Shown piece after piece: positions 61,280 through 64,000 of a DNA stretch of 64,000 nucleotides; within the stretch, counting starts at the first letter, position 1, and every line of letters starts with the position of its first letter. The stretch comes from Acidisoma cellulosilyticum (GTDB taxonomy: Bacteria; Pseudomonadota; Alphaproteobacteria; Acetobacterales; Acetobacteraceae). Below the pieces are notes generated by a model. The model did no database searches. It saw only the letters and a program-made list of their open reading frames with translations, and had not been told where the DNA came from. The position numbers and the translations under genes were made by a program. Location: contig NZ_JAESVA010000004.1 in assembly GCF_020621385.1 (NCBI RefSeq), positions 508,598-572,597 of the forward strand, written 5' to 3'.

Positions 61280-62479
61280 ATGCCGTTCACGCAACGCGAT
61301 GGCACCCGCATCTACTGGAAGCTTGAGGGCCAGAAGGATCATCCTCCCTTAGTCCTGTTGAATTCCATTGGCACAGATATGAGCCTGTGGGAGCCGACGC
61401 TCGCGCTTCTGCGACCGCATTTCCGCCTATTGCGTATTGATATGCGCGGCCATGGCGCGTCTGACGCGCCTGGTGGCGATTACCGTCTCGCTCAACTCGC
61501 AGATGACGTGGCCGCCGTCATGAGTGATGCCGGTATCGCGCGGGCCGCCATCGCGGGTGTGTCCCTGGGGGGCATGGTCGCCATGGAAATTGCCCTCGCC
61601 CACCCCGAACGGGTCAGCGCTCTGGTCCTGATCTGCACCTCCGCGCGGATGGATAGGGCTGCTTGGCAATCGCGTATCGATACCTTGCGCCAGGACGGGA
61701 CAGGGGCAATTGCGACAATGGCCGTCAGCCGCTTCCTAACCCCGCGCTTCGCGGACCGCCACCCGGAGATCGCTGAAAGTCTGCGGCAAAGCATCACCGC
61801 GCAATCAGACGATGGCTATGCCGGTTGTGCCGCCGCTATTCGCGACATGGCCCTGATAGAGAGGATCGTGAGCATCGCCGTTCCGGTGCTGGTTGTCACC
61901 GGGAACTCGGATATCGCGACGCCCTTGACAGGACATGGCGACGTGCTCCTCGCCTGCATACCGAGATCGCACCATATCGCGCTGGAATCGGCGCATCTGC
62001 CACCCATAGAGGCGCCGGGTGCTCTTGCAGCATCGATGCGCCGCTTCCTGGCCCCTCGTCCGGATCACGACGCCGCGGCCGACGCCTTATTTGACGCAGG
62101 CCTCGCCAATCGCCGTCGCATTCTCGGCAATGCCTGGGTCGACAAGTCCCTGGCTGCCCGTACCCCCTTCAATGCCGATTTCCAGGCCATGATCACGCGT
62201 ATCGCCTGGCACGAAATATGGGGTCGTCCGGGCCTGGAAGACCGAACGCGCCGTCTCCTTGTGCTCGCATTCACCGCCAGCCTCGGCCGGTGGGAGGAAT
62301 TCGAACTTCATGTCCGGGCAGGACTGTCTCAAGGCGGATTTACGCAAGACGAGCTGAAAGAATTGCTCATGCAAGCCGCAATCTATGCCGGCGTTCCGGT
62401 CGCCAATACCGGCTTCGCAAAAGCCGGTCGGATCATAGCCGAACTTGAAGATGGCTCCGGCACTGATAGACCAGACTAG
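61280..62479 (+). CDS. pcaL: Fused 3-oxoadipate enol-lactonase / 4-carboxymuconolactone decarboxylase
   Basis: The protein has 399 residues from ATG at 61280 with CAGGAGG upstream. Residues 1-260 are an alpha/beta hydrolase with the nucleophile Ser95 in GVSLGG, which is PcaD. Residues about 275-395 are a carboxymuconolactone decarboxylase domain (LLVLAFTASLGRWEEFELH and AAIYAGVPVANTGF), which is PcaC. The fusion carries out the last two steps to 3-oxoadipate. Fused pcaL genes are known in actinobacteria and some proteobacteria. The CoA steps must come from pcaIJ and pcaF elsewhere. Confidence 0.93.
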   Translation: MPFTQRDGTRIYWKLEGQKDHPPLVLLNSIGTDMSLWEPTLALLRPHFRLLRIDMRGHGASDAPGGDYRLAQLADDVAAVMSDAGIARAAIAGVSLGGMVAMEIALAHPERVSALVLICTSARMDRAAWQSRIDTLRQDGTGAIATMAVSRFLTPRFADRHPEIAESLRQSITAQSDDGYAGCAAAIRDMALIERIVSIAVPVLVVTGNSDIATPLTGHGDVLLACIPRSHHIALESAHLPPIEAPGALAASMRRFLAPRPDHDAAADALFDAGLANRRRILGNAWVDKSLAARTPFNADFQAMITRIAWHEIWGRPGLEDRTRRLLVLAFTASLGRWEEFELHVRAGLSQGGFTQDELKELLMQAAIYAGVPVANTGFAKAGRIIAELEDGSGTDRPD

Positions 62480-62547
62480 AAAATAAGGCCCCACTTGGCC
62501 GGGCAAGGCTTTCCAACGATAAGAAACTATACCCCGAGGAGGCAATC

Positions 62548-63867
62548 TTGACTGAACGATCAACCAGGCTCAATGCCAGCGCGACGGGCGTTGCCTCCTC
62601 GGCAGCACCCACCAATGCACGAACCGCAATCCTGGCTTTGATATCGATTGCCGTCGTGATCAATTATCTTGACCGCGCGATCATCGGCATCGCCGCGCCC
62701 GCTTTCAAGCTGGAGTTCGGGCTGAGCTCGGCCTTACTGGGCGTCGTCTTTTCCGCCTTTTCCTGGACCTATTTCCTGTCGCAGGTCCCGTCCGGGATCC
62801 TTCTGGATCGCTTCGGGCCAAGGATGATCTACTCGCTGTCCCTGACCTTCTGGTCTATCATCACCTTGCTGCAGGCATTTGTCGGCGGTGTCGGCTCACT
62901 CATCGGGCTGCGCCTGGGGCTTGGCATTGCGGAAGCACCCTGCTTCCCGGCCAATAGCAATGTTGTCGGCATGTGGTTTCCGCGTTCGGAACGTGCCCGC
63001 GCCATCAGCGTCTACACCGCCGCCGAATATGTCGGACTTGGCTTTCTGAGCCCCGTTCTGTTCTGGATCATGGCGCATTTCGGCTGGCGCTCCCTCTTTG
63101 GCATTTCTGGTGCCATCGGACTGGCCTATGCCTTTGTCTTTTGGTCGCGCTATTCAGATCCGAGCACGAGCAAATCTGTCAACGGCGCCGAGCTTGACCT
63201 CATCGAACAAGGCGATGGGATCACGACCAAGCTTGAGCCCGTCAAATTCGAGTGGCGACATATCCGGGCGCTGTTTCGTCACCGCCAGGTCTGGGGTCTC
63301 TGCATCGGGCAATTCTCCGTCTACTCGACCATCACATTCTTTCTGACATGGTTTCCGACCTATCTGGTGACGGCGCGGCATATGGCCTGGATCAAAGTCG
63401 GTTTCTTCTCGACCTTGCCTTATATAGCGGGATTTTTCGGTGTTCTGGTTGCTGGCTGGTGGTCGGATCGCATGATCAAATCCGGCATCAGCCTCAATCT
63501 TTCCCGCAAAGCGCCGGTCGTTGTCGGCTTGCTTGTCTCGGCGATCATTATCGCGGCCAATTACGTCAACAACGATCAAGCGGTCATCGCGATCCTGTCG
63601 GTCACCTTCTTTGCTGCCGCCATGGCCAATGCCGGTTGGGCCGTCGTGTCAGAAGTCGCGCCCCGTGGTTTCCTTGGCCTTCTTGGCGGTCTCTACAGTG
63701 CCGCCGCAAACCTGGCCGGCATTGTAACGCCCCTTGTTATCGGCATCATCGTACAAAAGACTGGGTCTTTCGTCGGAGCGCTTGTTTTCGTCGGCGTGGT
63801 CGCGGCGCTGGGCGCGCTGTCCTGGATCTTCGTCATCGGTGACATTCGAAGGGTCGAGATATCTTAG
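62548..63867 (+). CDS. MFS transporter, anion:cation symporter type
   Basis: The protein has 439 residues from TTG at 62548, with CGAGGAGG upstream. Twelve membrane helices are expected. YLDRAIIGIAAPAF and GILLDRFGPRMIYSLS carry the MFS loop motif, and GIAEAPCFPANSNVVGMWFP is typical of the ACS group that imports sugar acids and aromatic acids. It ends the quinate/shikimate/protocatechuate operon. It probably imports shikimate, quinate or protocatechuate alongside ABC importer 3. Confidence 0.9.
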   Translation: MTERSTRLNASATGVASSAAPTNARTAILALISIAVVINYLDRAIIGIAAPAFKLEFGLSSALLGVVFSAFSWTYFLSQVPSGILLDRFGPRMIYSLSLTFWSIITLLQAFVGGVGSLIGLRLGLGIAEAPCFPANSNVVGMWFPRSERARAISVYTAAEYVGLGFLSPVLFWIMAHFGWRSLFGISGAIGLAYAFVFWSRYSDPSTSKSVNGAELDLIEQGDGITTKLEPVKFEWRHIRALFRHRQVWGLCIGQFSVYSTITFFLTWFPTYLVTARHMAWIKVGFFSTLPYIAGFFGVLVAGWWSDRMIKSGISLNLSRKAPVVVGLLVSAIIIAANYVNNDQAVIAILSVTFFAAAMANAGWAVVSEVAPRGFLGLLGGLYSAAANLAGIVTPLVIGIIVQKTGSFVGALVFVGVVAALGALSWIFVIGDIRRVEIS

Positions 63868-64000
63868 AGTCCGTCAGGTTTAGTTGGAAACGCCACTAAA
63901 TCTGTCGTGCGCGGGCCTGGCCGGCCGCACCCCGACCCGCGCATCTACCCGGCGGAGCAAGCAATCGGCCGGCTGGGCGCCGCGGCGGGTAGGTCCGGGG
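63868..64000. other. Window end, no gene assigned
   Basis: A leftward frame is open from the window edge to a stop near 63890, with a C-terminal reading such as AHDRFSGVSN, but I recognise no family. It may be the tail of a gene outside the window or chance in GC-rich DNA. Confidence 0.3.

Noticed and set aside
1..64000. CRISPR arrays, tRNA or rRNA genes
   Set aside because: No regularly spaced repeats, cloverleaf-like sequences with CCA-adjacent ends or rRNA signatures were recognised by reading.

Overview
The window is GC-rich, gene-dense DNA from a Gram-negative bacterium, most likely an alphaproteobacterium. A Hint-domain repeat protein and a compact gspN-type secretion operon would fit the Acetobacteraceae, but I see no rRNA or other decisive marker, so the family is a guess. 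No tRNA, rRNA or CRISPR array was seen.

Region 1 (1-16.3 kb) is an export locus. A DsbA-like thioredoxin gene runs leftward off the window edge. Facing away from it is a gene for a secreted, cysteine-rich protein of about 1560 residues with a G8-like domain. It heads a tight co-directional type II secretion operon: gspE, F, H, I, J, L, M, N/C-like, D, K, G and the prepilin peptidase gspO. The big protein is the obvious candidate substrate and the DsbA-like protein a candidate folding helper.

Region 2 (16.3-20.7 kb) is accessory. It has about 0.75 kb without a gene, a 108-bp MITE-like palindromic element, a repeat protein ending in a self-processing Hint domain, a decayed IS3-type fragment, and a complete 1.44-kb ISNCY/IS1202-like insertion sequence flanked by a perfect 14-bp direct repeat.

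Region 3 (20.7-47.3 kb) holds two related catabolic modules. Module A has a leftward operon: maleylacetate reductase, hydroxyquinol-type 1,2-dioxygenase, a 3-hydroxyisobutyrate-dehydrogenase-like enzyme, a winged-helix/solute-binding-protein fusion, pcaI, pcaJ, pcaF, a Gfo/Idh/MocA enzyme, a medium-chain dehydrogenase and an SDR. Opposite it runs a ribose-type ABC importer followed by SDR, YciI, SDR and MDR genes. Module B has a second hydroxyquinol-type dioxygenase, an FAH-family hydrolase and a GntR regulator, opposite an SDR, a second ribose-type importer and a second YciI gene. There is no aromatic hydroxylase, but there are many dehydrogenases and sugar-type importers. I infer that a polyhydroxylated carbocycle or aryl glycoside is imported and converted to hydroxyquinol, which is cleaved and sent to the beta-ketoadipate pathway.

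Region 4 (47.3-64 kb) is a quinate/shikimate module. It has a third ribose-type importer with a cyclase-family hydrolase, a TetR regulator, a shikimate/quinate dehydrogenase, a QuiC-type 3-dehydroshikimate dehydratase, pcaH, pcaG, pcaB, a pcaD-pcaC fusion and an MFS transporter. It makes beta-ketoadipate but lacks pcaIJ and pcaF, which lie 32 kb away in module A, so the two routes appear to share one terminal pathway. An 18-bp motif lies upstream of both the third importer and the dehydrogenase operon and is a candidate shared TetR operator.
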